The notes under the pieces were generated by a model that saw only the letters and a list, made by a program, of their open reading frames with translations, did no database searches and was not told the DNA's origin. The position numbers were made by a program, and so were the translations under genes. Source: Polaribacter butkevichii (lineage in GTDB: Bacteria; Bacteroidota; Bacteroidia; Flavobacteriales; Flavobacteriaceae). Taken from it: a stretch of 64,000 nucleotides of DNA. Shown here one piece after another: positions 1 to 8,550 of the stretch. The stretch's first letter is position 1. Every line of letters begins with the position of its first letter. Location of the stretch: positions 2,809,001-2,873,000 of the forward strand of contig NZ_CP150661.1 of the NCBI RefSeq assembly GCF_038024105.1, read 5' to 3'.

Positions 1-164
1 ACCATACCAAATTTTACATTGGTATTGTCTTTAATTGGTTTTCCAGAAACAGTTACAGATAGTTTGTAAGAATGTCCGTGCACATTTTTACATTTTCCAT
101 CATAACCATATAATGCATGTCCTGTTTCAAAATTAAACTGTTTGGTAATTCTAATTGTGCTCAT
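1..164 (-). CDS. queD: 6-carboxytetrahydropterin synthase (QueD/PTPS family), 3' part missing
   Basis: Partial gene: the first 54 codons lie here and the rest is beyond the left edge. The visible N terminus has His16 in TGHAL, Cys25, and His29/His31 in VHGHS. In the PTPS/QueD fold these are the zinc-binding histidines and the catalytic cysteine. QueD converts 7,8-dihydroneopterin triphosphate to 6-carboxytetrahydropterin in queuosine synthesis; the 6-pyruvoyl-type enzymes share the motif, so the exact product is inferred. The ATG at 162-164 (complement) is the only sensible start. It is the last visible gene of the minus-strand run that includes GH3 and the M23 peptidase, but a repeat hairpin lies between it and the small ORF upstream. 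Confidence 0.85.
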   Translation of the reverse strand, partial: MSTIRITKQFNFETGHALYGYDGKCKNVHGHSYKLSVTVSGKPIKDNTNVKFGM

Positions 165-183
165 TTGTGTTTTTTATGAATCT

Positions 184-252
184 GTCATTACGAGTAAGAA
201 TAAAGAAGTAATCTGTTTTTTATTATCAGATTATTTTATGCTTTTTAATGAC
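184..252. repeat. Dispersed hairpin repeat, GTCATTGCGAGG family (degenerate copy)
   Basis: The sequence begins GTCATTACGAGTAAG and ends CTTTTTAATGAC. The two arms are imperfectly complementary, with an AAGTAATCTG / CAGATTATTT inner stem. Arm sequences match the copies at 33819 and 49195, so this is a worn member of the same family. It separates queD from the small ORF upstream and could act as a weak terminator or processing hairpin; that role is inference. Confidence 0.6.
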
Positions 253-259
253 AAAAAAA

Positions 260-343
260 TTATCTTCTGTTTCTAAATTTGTTGTAAAAATAAACAACAA
301 CTAATGCTATTGCCAATCCTAAAAATAAAAAATCTCCTCCCAT
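260..343 (-). CDS. 27-residue putative single-span membrane protein
   Basis: A short ORF starting 15 bp after the GH3 stop on the same strand. It encodes MGGDFLFLGLAIALVVV followed by YFYNKFRNRR: one hydrophobic span with a strongly basic end, which predicts a cytoplasmic C terminus by the positive-inside rule. It has an ATG start and clean stop, and the hydrophobic-then-basic layout is unlikely for random AT-rich sequence. No family is recognised. The position suggests co-transcription with the GH3 gene. It could still be a chance ORF; conservation in relatives would decide. Confidence 0.45.
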   Translation of the reverse strand: MGGDFLFLGLAIALVVVYFYNKFRNRR

Positions 344-358
344 TTTGTGTGTATTTTG

Positions 359-1858
359 TTATGCTGTAATTAAAAAATTATTTAAAACATCTGCAATTTT
401 TCTGTTGTCAGATAATTGCGGAATCTTATTTTGTCCTCCAAATTTACCAATAGATTTCATATATTCATGAAAACCACCCTTTTTTACTTTTCTAATCACC
501 AAAGGACGTAAAACTTTTCCTTCAATTAAATCGATATAATAAATATTTTGAGCCTGCATAGAAGCATCAATCTTAGCCGCAAAAGCTTCTAAATCTTCTG
601 GTTCGTTTTCAAACTCTATAAACCATTCATGATACGGTAAACCACTTTCTGGGCTTACTTGTGGTGCTACTGTAAATTCGCTAATGTTTATATTTGTGCC
701 TTTAATAGAGTCGTTTAGTGCTTTTTCTACTTCTTTACCAATAACATGTTCGCCAAAGGCGGATATAAAATGTTTTATTCTACCGGTAACTTTAATTCGA
801 TAAGGTTTTGTTGATGTAAACTCTACGGTATCACCAATATTATATCCCCAAAGACCTGCTGTGGTGTTTAAAATAATGGCATAATTAACGCCCATTTTTA
901 CATCTTTTAAAGAAATTCTTGTTGGGTTTTCGTTAAAAAACTCATCCGCAGGAATAAATTCATAAAAAATACCAGAATCTAATTGCAACAACATTCCTTT
1001 TTCTGTCTGAGAATCTTGATAGGCAATAAATCCTTCTGAGGCAGGATACAACTCTATGTAATCTATCTTTTTACCAATTAAACTTTCAAATTTATTTTTA
1101 TAAGGCTCAAAATTAACGCCTCCATAAATAAAGAAATTAAAATTAGGAAACGTTTCTGATATTGGTTTACCTGTTTTTTCTATTAATTTTTCAAAATACA
1201 TTTGTACCCAAGACGGAATGCCGCTAATTACAGACATGTCTTCGTTAATGGTTTCTTCTACAATGGCATTTACTTTGGTATCCCAATCTTCTATACAGTT
1301 GGTTTCCCAACTTGGTAACCTGTTTTTTAATAAATACTGAGGAACATAATGCGCTACAATTCCGCTTAATCTACCTAGTTTTATGCCGTTTTTATCGGCT
1401 AAAACAGGGCTTCCTTGTAAAAAAATCATTTTTCCATCAACAAAACTAGCATCGTTTTTTTCTTTGATATAAAATAACAAAGCATTTCTTGCCGCTTTAA
1501 TATGTGTTGGCATAGAATCTTTGGTAATAGGTATGTATTTTGCGCCAGAAGTTGTACCCGAGGTTTTTGCAAAGTAAAGCGGTTTTCCGGTCCAAAGAAC
1601 ATCAGGTTCACCGGCAACAACTCTATCTACATAATGTCTTAAGCCTTCGTAATCTGTAACGTTAACTTCTTTTTTAAAATCTTCGTAGGTAGTAATATTA
1701 GAAAAATTATGATCTTTTCCGAAAGCGGTTTTACTTCCTTTAGAGAGTAGGTTTTTAAAAACCTTTTCTTGTGTTTTATGAGGGTTATTTGCCCATTTGT
1801 AAACTTTTTTTGTTGCTATTTTAGCAAACGGTATTGCAAAAAGTGATTTGATGCTCAT
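359..1858 (-). CDS. GH3 auxin-responsive promoter family protein (acyl-adenylate-forming enzyme)
   Basis: 499 residues, the usual length for bacterial GH3 proteins. GH3 enzymes adenylate a carboxylate and transfer it to an amine, typically an amino acid. The ATP-binding motif SGTTSG is at residues 100-105, followed by LYPASEGF near 265 and GYNIGDTVEF near 340, all in family order. Plant members conjugate auxin or jasmonate; bacterial substrates are mostly unknown and none is claimed. No signal peptide, so cytoplasmic. The start overlaps the stop of the M23 gene upstream as TAATG, which points to translational coupling within one operon. Confidence 0.9.
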   Translation of the reverse strand: MSIKSLFAIPFAKIATKKVYKWANNPHKTQEKVFKNLLSKGSKTAFGKDHNFSNITTYEDFKKEVNVTDYEGLRHYVDRVVAGEPDVLWTGKPLYFAKTSGTTSGAKYIPITKDSMPTHIKAARNALLFYIKEKNDASFVDGKMIFLQGSPVLADKNGIKLGRLSGIVAHYVPQYLLKNRLPSWETNCIEDWDTKVNAIVEETINEDMSVISGIPSWVQMYFEKLIEKTGKPISETFPNFNFFIYGGVNFEPYKNKFESLIGKKIDYIELYPASEGFIAYQDSQTEKGMLLQLDSGIFYEFIPADEFFNENPTRISLKDVKMGVNYAIILNTTAGLWGYNIGDTVEFTSTKPYRIKVTGRIKHFISAFGEHVIGKEVEKALNDSIKGTNINISEFTVAPQVSPESGLPYHEWFIEFENEPEDLEAFAAKIDASMQAQNIYYIDLIEGKVLRPLVIRKVKKGGFHEYMKSIGKFGGQNKIPQLSDNRKIADVLNNFLITA

Positions 1859-2724
1859 TATTTAAAATCAATAAAATTTGTTGGGTTTACAGAATAACCA
1901 CCGTTCCAGAGTTCAAAATGCAAATGAGGTCCGGTTGTTAATTCTCCGGTAGAACCTACAGTGGCAATAACTTCGCCAGATTTTACAAAATCTCCTTGTT
2001 CTTTTAGTAAATTTCCGTTGTGTTTGTAAACAGAAATATAATCTTTAGCATGTTTTAAAATAATAACGTAGCCCGTTTCTGCAGTCCATCCAGAAAATAT
2101 AACAGTACCATCTGCCGTTGCTTTAATTGGGGTTCCTGTTTTTGCGGTAATGTCTACGGCAAAATGTTTTGCACTTGCATCAAAACTTTGAGAAATAGTA
2201 CCATTTAAAGGAGCAAAAAATACAATTTTAACATTGCTTTGCGCATTTTTCTGTATAGAGAATCGGGTTTCGCTTTCTACTTTTTCTCTAAATATAGAAT
2301 CTTCTTTAGAGGCATCTAGCTTGCTTTCGTCTATTAAACGGTGTCTTGCTTCAACCTGAATAGAATCTATATTATCGGGTTCAATATCGCCTGTTAATAC
2401 AGGTTTTAAGGCTTTTGTATAGTTTTCTAAAATGGCTAATTTAGTTTTTAAAGAGTCTGCTTCAAAAGTTAAATTGGCTGCTTTTCTTTTTAAAGCGGAA
2501 GAGGAATAACCGGGTATATATTCTTTTAAAGGGGTAAAGGCTATTAATAAAATGGTGCTGGCTATTAATAAAATAGAAAAAAAGCCGCCTAAAACAAAAA
2601 CATTTAATCTAGATAGTTTTAATGAAAAACGCTCTTCAAAAGTATCTTCATTTAAAACAACCAACCTGTATTTGTCGGTCAGTTTTTCTTTAAGTTTTCC
2701 TTTTTTGTTATTTTTTTTAGCCAC
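1858..2724 (-). CDS. M23 family metallopeptidase (LytM-type peptidoglycan hydrolase), membrane-anchored
   Basis: 288 residues from a GTG start. A lysine-rich cytoplasmic N terminus (AKKNNKKGK) is followed by the conserved segment YRLVVLNEDTFEERF, one transmembrane helix, a periplasmic linker, and a C-terminal M23 domain. The zinc and catalytic residues are intact: HFAVD, the H of VYKHNG, and GPHLHFEL. It should cleave peptidoglycan cross-bridges in the periplasm. An upstream in-frame ATG at 2748 would add eight residues but lies inside the TATCTTTG promoter box at 2746-2753, so the GTG is preferred. It overlaps the GH3 gene by one base. Confidence 0.9.
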   Translation of the reverse strand: MAKKNNKKGKLKEKLTDKYRLVVLNEDTFEERFSLKLSRLNVFVLGGFFSILLIASTILLIAFTPLKEYIPGYSSSALKRKAANLTFEADSLKTKLAILENYTKALKPVLTGDIEPDNIDSIQVEARHRLIDESKLDASKEDSIFREKVESETRFSIQKNAQSNVKIVFFAPLNGTISQSFDASAKHFAVDITAKTGTPIKATADGTVIFSGWTAETGYVIILKHAKDYISVYKHNGNLLKEQGDFVKSGEVIATVGSTGELTTGPHLHFELWNGGYSVNPTNFIDFK

Positions 2725-2745
2725 AAAAATGTATTTGATGTTTAA

Positions 2746-2753
2746 CAAAGATA
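2746..2753 (-). promoter_or_regulatory. Bacteroidetes -7 box TATCTTTG
   Basis: Exact match to TAnnTTTG on the minus strand, 21 bases before the GTG start of the M23 gene. It rules out the upstream ATG at 2748 and is the likely promoter of the M23 - GH3 - small ORF - queD run. No clear -33 element was seen. Confidence 0.6.
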
Positions 2754-2807
2754 CAAGAAACCTTTGCAGTATGTACTCGGTTTATTAACGTTACAAATTT
2801 AATTTAA

Positions 2808-3389
2808 TTATTTTTTGTAAAAATTCATTTCATCGGCATACTCCCAAACTTCTTTTGGCAAGAGTGGTTGTATGTTTTTTTGATTTTTTATACCCTTTCT
2901 AATCATGGTAGAAGAGATCTGCACAATAGGTGCATCTACCTTATGAATTTTAGAATGATTTTTAAATTGATGATCTACAGTACCTTCTGCAATTCTTGGA
3001 TATACATAAATATGATGATGCTCTAAAATAGTTTCATAATTTTTCCATTTATGTAAACTCTTTAAATTGTCTTCACCCATAATTAAACAAAATTCTTTGT
3101 CTGGATGTAACTCTGTAATATTTGCTAATGTATATACGGTGTAATTGGGTTGTGGTAATTTAAATTCAATATCAGAAGGTTTAATTTTTACATAGTTTTC
3201 TGTTGCTCTGTAAACCATTTCAAATCGATGATGATTTTCTAGTAAAGAACTTTTCTTTTTAAACGGATTATGAGGGGTTACCACCATCCAAATTTCATCT
3301 AAATCTGAATATTCTACCATGTGATTGGCAATAATTAAATGCCCAATATGTATGGGGTTAAAGGTGCCAAAATATAAACCGATTTTCAT
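2808..3389 (-). CDS. nadD: Nicotinate-nucleotide adenylyltransferase
   Basis: 193 residues, typical for NadD. It transfers AMP from ATP to nicotinate mononucleotide to give deamido-NAD in NAD synthesis. The nucleotidyltransferase signature GTFNPIHIGH is at residues 9-18, and the second ATP-binding motif ISSTMIRKGI near residue 160. Cytoplasmic, full length. It lies about 100 bp downstream of gmk on the same strand and 83 bp before the M23 gene. The gap to gmk holds a short AAGTTTGAAG direct repeat and no recognisable promoter. Confidence 0.95.
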   Translation of the reverse strand: MKIGLYFGTFNPIHIGHLIIANHMVEYSDLDEIWMVVTPHNPFKKKSSLLENHHRFEMVYRATENYVKIKPSDIEFKLPQPNYTVYTLANITELHPDKEFCLIMGEDNLKSLHKWKNYETILEHHHIYVYPRIAEGTVDHQFKNHSKIHKVDAPIVQISSTMIRKGIKNQKNIQPLLPKEVWEYADEMNFYKK

Positions 3390-3492
3390 TATAAATAGTT
3401 TGAAGTTTGAAGAATGGAGTTTGAAGTAGTCCGTATTCGGCTTCTATCTTTATACTACCTTTTTCAGTCTTTTTAAATTTTCTTCTTTATTT

Positions 3493-4074
3493 CTATTCTA
3501 ATCCTAAAAAACTACTCATTAAATCTTCTGCTTCTTTTAAAGCGTCTTCTAAAATGTAATTTTTTATGATTTTATCAAACTGCGGAGCCGTTGCTAACTC
3601 TACAGAAGCTTTTGCAATACGCATGTTTATTTTGTCTTCACTTTCTGTAGAACGCTTTTTTAAACGAATTTTTAATTCATCTACACTTGGTGGTTTTACA
3701 AAAACAGACAAGGTTTCATTTGGGTATTTCTTTTTAATTCGTAATCCGCCAACCACATCAATATCAAAAATAACATGTTTTTTTAATGCCCAAATACGTT
3801 CAATTTCACTTTTTAAAGTGCCATAAAAGTTGTCTCTATAAACTTCTTCCCACTCTAAAAATTCATCATTTTTAATTTTATCTTTAAATTCTCTTAAATT
3901 GATAAAGTAATAATCTTCACCATCTTTTTCTTCTCCTCTTGGTGCTCTAGAAGTAGCAGAAATAGAGAATTCTAAATTAAATCTTTCTTGTTTTAATAAA
4001 TGACGTACAATTGTAGTTTTACCTGAACCAGAAGGTGCCGAAAAAACGAATAATTTTCCTTTAAAATCTGACAT
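3493..4074 (-). CDS. gmk: Guanylate kinase
   Basis: 193 residues, normal length. It phosphorylates GMP to GDP with ATP. The P-loop APSGSGKTT is at residues 13-21; GMP-binding residues follow in SATSRAPRGEEKDGEDYYF, and IFDIDVVGG lies mid-protein. Cytoplasmic and essential in most bacteria. It sits between yicC and nadD on the minus strand. The 95-bp gap to yicC carries two small palindromic repeats, so co-transcription with yicC is likely but not certain. Confidence 0.96.
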   Translation of the reverse strand: MSDFKGKLFVFSAPSGSGKTTIVRHLLKQERFNLEFSISATSRAPRGEEKDGEDYYFINLREFKDKIKNDEFLEWEEVYRDNFYGTLKSEIERIWALKKHVIFDIDVVGGLRIKKKYPNETLSVFVKPPSVDELKIRLKKRSTESEDKINMRIAKASVELATAPQFDKIIKNYILEDALKEAEDLMSSFLGLE

Positions 4075-4087
4075 ATATTTTAGTATT

Positions 4088-4163
4088 TGTCTTGCTGAAC
4101 TTTCTTCAGCATCTTAATAATTTGAATAGTGTAAATACCTACAAGGTTTTAGAAACCTTGCAG
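4088..4163. repeat. Two short palindromic intergenic repeats between yicC and gmk
   Basis: The first, near 4088-4115, is CTTGCTGAACTTTCTTCAGC, which folds through GCTGAA/TTCAGC. The second, 4138-4163, contains ACAAGGTTTTAGAAACCTTG, a near-perfect hairpin. Both resemble repeats scattered between flavobacterial genes. They may be transcript-processing hairpins; no gene is seen here. Confidence 0.5.
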
Positions 4164-4169
4164 AAAACT

Positions 4170-5036
4170 TTACAATACGTTTAAAATTTGCTCTTTAATT
4201 TGCTCTAATTCGTTTTTCATTTGAATTACTGCTTTTTGCATTGGTGCAAAATTAGCTTTAGAACCTGTTGTGTTTATTTCTCGTCCCATTTCCTGAACAA
4301 TAAATCCTAATTTTTTACCATTAGAATCTTCAGAATCCATTGTTTGTAAAAAATAATCTAGATGATTTGCCAAACGAACTTTTTCTTCGTTGATATCTAA
4401 TTTTTCAAGATAATAAATCAATTCTTGTTCAAAACGATTTTCATCCGTATCAACTTTTAAATCGTCGATAGCCTTTTTTAAACGTGTTTTAACGTTTTCT
4501 ACTCTATCGCCATCCAAAGCTTTTACTTCTTCTAAATAGGTTTTAATATTAGCAATTCTTTCTTTAAAATCTATTTCTAAAGAAGCTGCCTCATCAATTC
4601 TATATTGTACAATATCTTTAATGGCAATATCTACACTTTGGTTGATAAGATTCCATTCGTTTTCATCTAATTCTTCGCGTTCTGTTTTTAAAGCATCTGG
4701 CATTCTTACGGCCATTTTTAATAACTCAACATCATCTGTAGTGCCTGTTTGTACAACGTTTCTTAGTTGTTGCATGTATTCTTTTACAACCCCGTGATTT
4801 ATAGTTGTAGAAGTTTCATCCGCAGTCATTTCTACAAAGATTGAAAAATCTACTTTACCACGAACTAATGCACTTGCTAGTTTTTTACGAACAGCCAATT
4901 CTTTCTCTTTATAATAAGAAGGAATACGAACGTTTAAATCGAGGTTTTTACTGTTTAAAGATTTAATTTCTATGGTTACTTTTTTTGTAGGTAATTGTAA
5001 TACAGACTTCCCATAACCAGTCATAGATTGAATCAT
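4170..5036 (-). CDS. YicC/YloC family endoribonuclease
   Basis: 288 residues, as expected for the family. N-terminal YicC domain (IQSMTGYGKS at residues 2-11, then EIKSLNSKNLDLNVRIP) and C-terminal DUF1732 domain ending GREINTTGSKAN. Characterised relatives are RNA endonucleases involved in mRNA and small-RNA turnover. Cytoplasmic. It heads the yicC - gmk - nadD order seen in flavobacteria. The start at 5036 follows a TATATTTG box by 24 bp, which supports it as the first gene of the transcript. Confidence 0.92.
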   Translation of the reverse strand: MIQSMTGYGKSVLQLPTKKVTIEIKSLNSKNLDLNVRIPSYYKEKELAVRKKLASALVRGKVDFSIFVEMTADETSTTINHGVVKEYMQQLRNVVQTGTTDDVELLKMAVRMPDALKTEREELDENEWNLINQSVDIAIKDIVQYRIDEAASLEIDFKERIANIKTYLEEVKALDGDRVENVKTRLKKAIDDLKVDTDENRFEQELIYYLEKLDINEEKVRLANHLDYFLQTMDSEDSNGKKLGFIVQEMGREINTTGSKANFAPMQKAVIQMKNELEQIKEQILNVL

Positions 5037-5060
5037 AAAATCAACATTTTAGATGAAGGG

Positions 5061-5068
5061 CAAATATA
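5061..5068 (-). promoter_or_regulatory. Bacteroidetes -7 box TATATTTG upstream of yicC
   Basis: Exact TAnnTTTG on the minus strand, 24 bases before the yicC ATG and just after the EamA gene stop. It separates yicC - gmk - nadD from the EamA transporter as a transcription unit. Confidence 0.6.
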
Positions 5069-5072
5069 GTTT

Positions 5073-6002
5073 TTATTTCACAGAATTTTCTACTTGTCTG
5101 GTTACTAAATATACACCAGAAAAGATAAGTAAGGTTGCCCCTATTTTTATAAGGTTTAAAGAGTCGCTACCAACAATTAATGCAAAAATGGTTGCAATTA
5201 CAGGTTGTAAATAAATAAAAACACTAACAGTGGTTGGCTTTAATTTAGATAAACCGTATAGATTAAAGAGATAGGTAACGCAAGAAGTAAAGACAACTAC
5301 AAAGCTTATATTCCAATAAATATTTGTGGGCATCTGGTGCCAATTAACCTCCATTAATTCGCTATACCCAAAAGGAACTGTAACGAGTAAACCTAATAAA
5401 TAGAGCCACTTTACTAAAGTTATTGGATGGTATTTTGCTGTTAGGTTTTTAGAAATAACCAAATACAAACCATAAGAAGCAGCATTTATAAAAACCAAGA
5501 AATTACCCCAATTGCTGTTTGTAGCGTTAGAGTCTGATGAGTTGCCGTATGTAATTAGTATAATTGTACCTATTAAACCTATAATAACGCCTATAATTCT
5601 TTGTTTACCAATTGCTTTACGTATTAGTATGCTAGAGAAAATTAACACCATAATTGGCGAGGTAACCATCATTACAGAAGCACTTATGGGAGTTGTTAGG
5701 CTTAATCCTTTAAAAAAGGAAAGCATGTTTACACCGATACCAAAAAAGGAGGCTAAGAGAATGGTTTTATAATCTGATTTATCTATTTTTTCTGATTTAA
5801 TAAATAAACCAAGAATCCAAAAAATAGTAGCTGCCCCAAGAACTCTTATTAAAATAAAACCAAAGGGCTTTACATAAAAAGGCATTACTTCTTTAGCTAT
5901 GGTGTAATTAAGCCCGTAAATTAAGGTGGCTATAGATACTGCAATTAATGCTAATGTTCTTTGGTTTATTTTCAAGATTAAAATTCTAAAATTAGCTTGC
6001 AA
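5073..6002 (-). CDS. EamA family (drug/metabolite) transporter
   Basis: 309 residues with about ten hydrophobic segments and two EamA repeats, the second starting near GNFLVFINAASYGLYL. These inner-membrane proteins export or import small metabolites; the substrate cannot be read from the sequence. The start is uncertain: the ATG at 6002 overlaps CAACTTTG (6000-6007), a one-mismatch -7 box, and an in-frame TTG at 5975 would give the more family-like N terminus MKINQRTLAL. The gene lies 36 bp upstream of the yicC start on the same strand but yicC has its own promoter box. Confidence 0.88.
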   Translation of the reverse strand: MQANFRILILKINQRTLALIAVSIATLIYGLNYTIAKEVMPFYVKPFGFILIRVLGAATIFWILGLFIKSEKIDKSDYKTILLASFFGIGVNMLSFFKGLSLTTPISASVMMVTSPIMVLIFSSILIRKAIGKQRIIGVIIGLIGTIILITYGNSSDSNATNSNWGNFLVFINAASYGLYLVISKNLTAKYHPITLVKWLYLLGLLVTVPFGYSELMEVNWHQMPTNIYWNISFVVVFTSCVTYLFNLYGLSKLKPTTVSVFIYLQPVIATIFALIVGSDSLNLIKIGATLLIFSGVYLVTRQVENSVK

Positions 6003-6031
6003 AGTTGGTGATAAATTTTAATTTATCGCAC

Positions 6032-6069
6032 AAAAAAAAGAGTTCCAAATATATTTTGAAACTCTTTTA
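6032..6069 (-). terminator. Rho-independent terminator downstream of the LysM gene
   Basis: Read on the minus strand, AAAAGAGTTTC pairs with GGAACTCTTTT across a short AT loop and runs into T residues. It is about 20 bp past the LysM stop and before the EamA start. Confidence 0.75.
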
Positions 6070-6089
6070 AAATTTTATTGTTTTTTAAG

Positions 6090-6560
6090 TTAGTCTACTA
6101 AAGGTGGTATTCTTAAAACTTGACCAGGGTAAATTTTATCTGGATGCGATAACATTGGTTTGTTAGCTTCAAAAATTACAGGATACTTCATTGCGTTACC
6201 ATAATATGTTTTTGCAATTTTACCTAAAGTATCTCCACTTTCTACTGTATGAAATTGCGCCATTGCGGCTTCTTCAATAACTTCAACCTCTGCAACCGTT
6301 AAATTGTCTTCAACAGAAGCTACACCATTGGTGTTACCTACTACTAAAACTACTTTTTCTTTGGTAGCTAAATCTGCAGTTTCTCCCCAAACTTTTACGG
6401 CATCATCCTCAACCTCTATAGATAGGTCTTTAACTTCTAATTCTAAAGCGGCAATTGCACCTCTTAATTGTTCAGATTTATCTGCATTTTCTTCTTCTGT
6501 AGTTTTTCCAATGCCGAAAACTTTTGCTCCTGCATTTTTAATGAATGAAAAAATTCCCAT
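6090..6560 (-). CDS. BON and LysM domain protein (Kbp/YgaU-like)
   Basis: 156 residues. BON domain at about residues 28-92 (LEVEVEDD-type acidic strands, VSVEDNLTV-like end) and a C-terminal LysM domain at about 100-153 (FHTVESGDTLGKIAKTYYG, PGQVLRIP). This matches E. coli Kbp (YgaU), a small soluble potassium-binding protein; other members bind peptidoglycan. There is no signal peptide, so a cytoplasmic location is likely, as for Kbp. Single-gene unit with a terminator behind it. The function in this organism is inferred from domain layout only. Confidence 0.88.
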   Translation of the reverse strand: MGIFSFIKNAGAKVFGIGKTTEEENADKSEQLRGAIAALELEVKDLSIEVEDDAVKVWGETADLATKEKVVLVVGNTNGVASVEDNLTVAEVEVIEEAAMAQFHTVESGDTLGKIAKTYYGNAMKYPVIFEANKPMLSHPDKIYPGQVLRIPPLVD

Positions 6561-6918
6561 TTTTTTTAATTGTTTTTTGTTAAATTTTTAATTTTTTGTC
6601 TTCATGCAAGATACAAAAAAAATAGATGTTTTTATTGGGTTTTTAAAATGTATTAAACATTATTTTGATTGTTTGTTAAACATCATAAATTTAAATTAAT
6701 ATATGTTATGCTTACAACTATGTTTATTATAACAAAAATATAAGGTCTATGTTTTGCAGGAGTTTGTCTAATTTATAGCGCAAATTTTCTGATGTATAAA
6801 TACTACTTTTCCTACAGATTAAGCTGATAATCGAATTTTTTTTAATATGATAAAAAACGGATATAGAGCATACTAATTTTATCAACTTTAATTAAACTTT
6901 TAGGTAAATTTTTCTTTT
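6561..6918. other. Intergenic region between the divergent LysM gene and upp
   Basis: About 360 very AT-rich bases with no ORF having protein-like composition and no repeat shared with the rest of the window. It must hold the promoter of the LysM gene; TATCTTGC at about 6610 (minus) is a weak match to the -7 box. Otherwise nothing is recognised. Confidence 0.5.
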
Positions 6919-6926
6919 TACCTTTG
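6919..6926 (+). promoter_or_regulatory. Bacteroidetes -7 box TACCTTTG upstream of upp
   Basis: Exact TAnnTTTG, 17 bases before the upp ATG at 6944. No convincing -33 TTTG was found. Confidence 0.55.
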
Positions 6927-6943
6927 TAGAAATACCTTAACAA

Positions 6944-7597
6944 ATGATTATTCATCACCTACAAGAAGAAAACTCAATTCTTAATAAATTTATTGCAGAG
7001 ATTAGAGACGTCAAAATTCAAAAAGATTCACTTCGTTTTAGAAGAAATATTGAGAGGATTGGAGAAGTTCTGGGATATGAATTAAGTAAAAAACTATCAT
7101 ATAGTGATGTTTCTATAGAAACACCTTTAGGCGTAAAAAGAGAGCAATTATCTAGTAATGAAGTTGTTTTGTGTTCTATTTTAAGAGCAGGTTTGCCTTT
7201 GCATCAAGGGTTGTTAAATTATTTTGATGATGCAGAAAATGCTTTTATTTCTGCATACCGTCATCACCCAAATAACAATGCCGAATTTGAAATTGTAGTA
7301 GAGTATTTTGCTGCTCCATCCGTAGAAAATAAAACCTTATTATTGGCAGACCCAATGTTGGCAACAGGGCAATCTTTAGTGTCTGTTTACGAAGCGATAA
7401 AAAAGCAAGGAATTCCAAAAGAAATTCATATTGTAGTGGTTATTGGTTCTAAAGAAGGAATTGAATTTATAGAAGATAAGTTTCCAGAAAACACCCATTT
7501 ATGGATTGCAGCGGTAGATGATACTTTAAATAGTAAAGGATATATTGTGCCTGGTTTAGGTGATGCTGGCGATTTGGCTTTTGGATCTAAATTATAA
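6944..7597 (+). CDS. upp: Uracil phosphoribosyltransferase
   Basis: 217 residues. It makes UMP from uracil and PRPP in pyrimidine salvage. The PRPP-binding loop is ADPMLATGQS, and the uracil-binding end is GYIVPGLGDAGDLAFG, both family signatures; the N-terminal SILRAGLPL segment also fits. Cytoplasmic, full length. Its stop overlaps the convergent DUF6427 stop by 6 bp, so the two genes have no room for a terminator between them. Confidence 0.95.
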   Translation: MIIHHLQEENSILNKFIAEIRDVKIQKDSLRFRRNIERIGEVLGYELSKKLSYSDVSIETPLGVKREQLSSNEVVLCSILRAGLPLHQGLLNYFDDAENAFISAYRHHPNNNAEFEIVVEYFAAPSVENKTLLLADPMLATGQSLVSVYEAIKKQGIPKEIHIVVVIGSKEGIEFIEDKFPENTHLWIAAVDDTLNSKGYIVPGLGDAGDLAFGSKL

Positions 7598-8509
7598 AAA
7601 GAAAAAAGTTAGTACTGTTGCAATAAACAACAATCCTGCTAAAATATTTTTAACCAACATTTTATCAATGGTTTCAAACCCATTTGCAATAATTATTGAT
7701 GCTGGAACTAATAAATAAACAATTTCAGATCCATTTTTATTGGTAATAATTAGAGCATAGGTAACTGCAATAACTGTATTTATAATTAACAGAGTCCAAC
7801 TCTTTTTAAAAGAATTATTTACAGAAAATGCTTTAGGCGATTTTAAGAAAATAGAAGAGATTGTTAATAAAATTATAGTTCCAAAAATCCATATAGTATT
7901 GTCTTTTGCGTAAATAAAAAGACTATTTATACTTTTAAAATAGAATAAATGGTGTATTTTTTCTGTTGCATCATTCCAAAATAAGTACGCAAAGTAAATA
8001 ATTAAAGGAGAAATAAACCCTGTAATTGGGGTTAATAAAGTATGAATTGATACTTTTTTTCTTAACAGAATAGATGCATATATGATAAGGATAAATACCA
8101 ATGTAAAAGGTTCTAAAATAAAAAGAATACCTAACCAAAAACCACTGTCAAATAATTTTTGAATAACCTGTTTAGAAGAGCGTAAGCTGTAAGTTTTTCT
8201 TAAAAAAAGTAAGTAAACTATAAGCATTAACAGGGCTTTAGACTCAAGTAGCTTAGAAATAAAAAGGATGGTTGTGAGTACAAAAATAAAGAACGCATAC
8301 GAATGATCGAAGGTTAATTTGTTCTTAGAAACGATAAAATTATAAAAGAAAAAAACAACCAAAAATAACAATAAAAAAGACAGGTTTTCTATGGTTTGGT
8401 ATCCTGTAAAATTACTTGTAAAAACAGTAATTAAAAAGAAACAAAAAAAGAGTCCTAAATAGACTATAAAATTGATTGGTTTAGATTTCTCTAAAAAATT
8501 GGCTAGCAT
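7592..8509 (-). CDS. DUF6427 family polytopic membrane protein
   Basis: 305 residues, mostly hydrophobic, with roughly nine to ten transmembrane segments. The N terminus MLANFLEKSKPINFIV fits the flavobacterial DUF6427 family, whose function is unknown. The neighbourhood is the typical one: upp convergent on one side and DUF6341 plus trmB divergent on the other. Its start is 41 bp from the DUF6341 start, and TATCTTTA (8535-8542, minus) is a one-mismatch -7 box 25 bp upstream. The family name is from recall of the context and N terminus. Confidence 0.75.
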   Translation of the reverse strand: MLANFLEKSKPINFIVYLGLFFCFFLITVFTSNFTGYQTIENLSFLLLFLVVFFFYNFIVSKNKLTFDHSYAFFIFVLTTILFISKLLESKALLMLIVYLLFLRKTYSLRSSKQVIQKLFDSGFWLGILFILEPFTLVFILIIYASILLRKKVSIHTLLTPITGFISPLIIYFAYLFWNDATEKIHHLFYFKSINSLFIYAKDNTIWIFGTIILLTISSIFLKSPKAFSVNNSFKKSWTLLIINTVIAVTYALIITNKNGSEIVYLLVPASIIIANGFETIDKMLVKNILAGLLFIATVLTFFFL

Positions 8510-8521
8510 TGTTTCTTTTGT

Positions 8522-8542
8522 TATTTTTGCAGCGTAAAGATA
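8522..8542. promoter_or_regulatory. Divergent promoter pair for DUF6341 (+) and DUF6427 (-)
   Basis: Plus strand: TATTTTTG at 8522-8529, preceded 20 bp upstream by ATTG (8498-8501) as a -33-like element. This is the best complete Bacteroidetes promoter in the window. Minus strand: TATCTTTA at 8535-8542, one mismatch from the -7 box. Confidence 0.6.
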
Positions 8543-8550
8543 ATTAAGTT

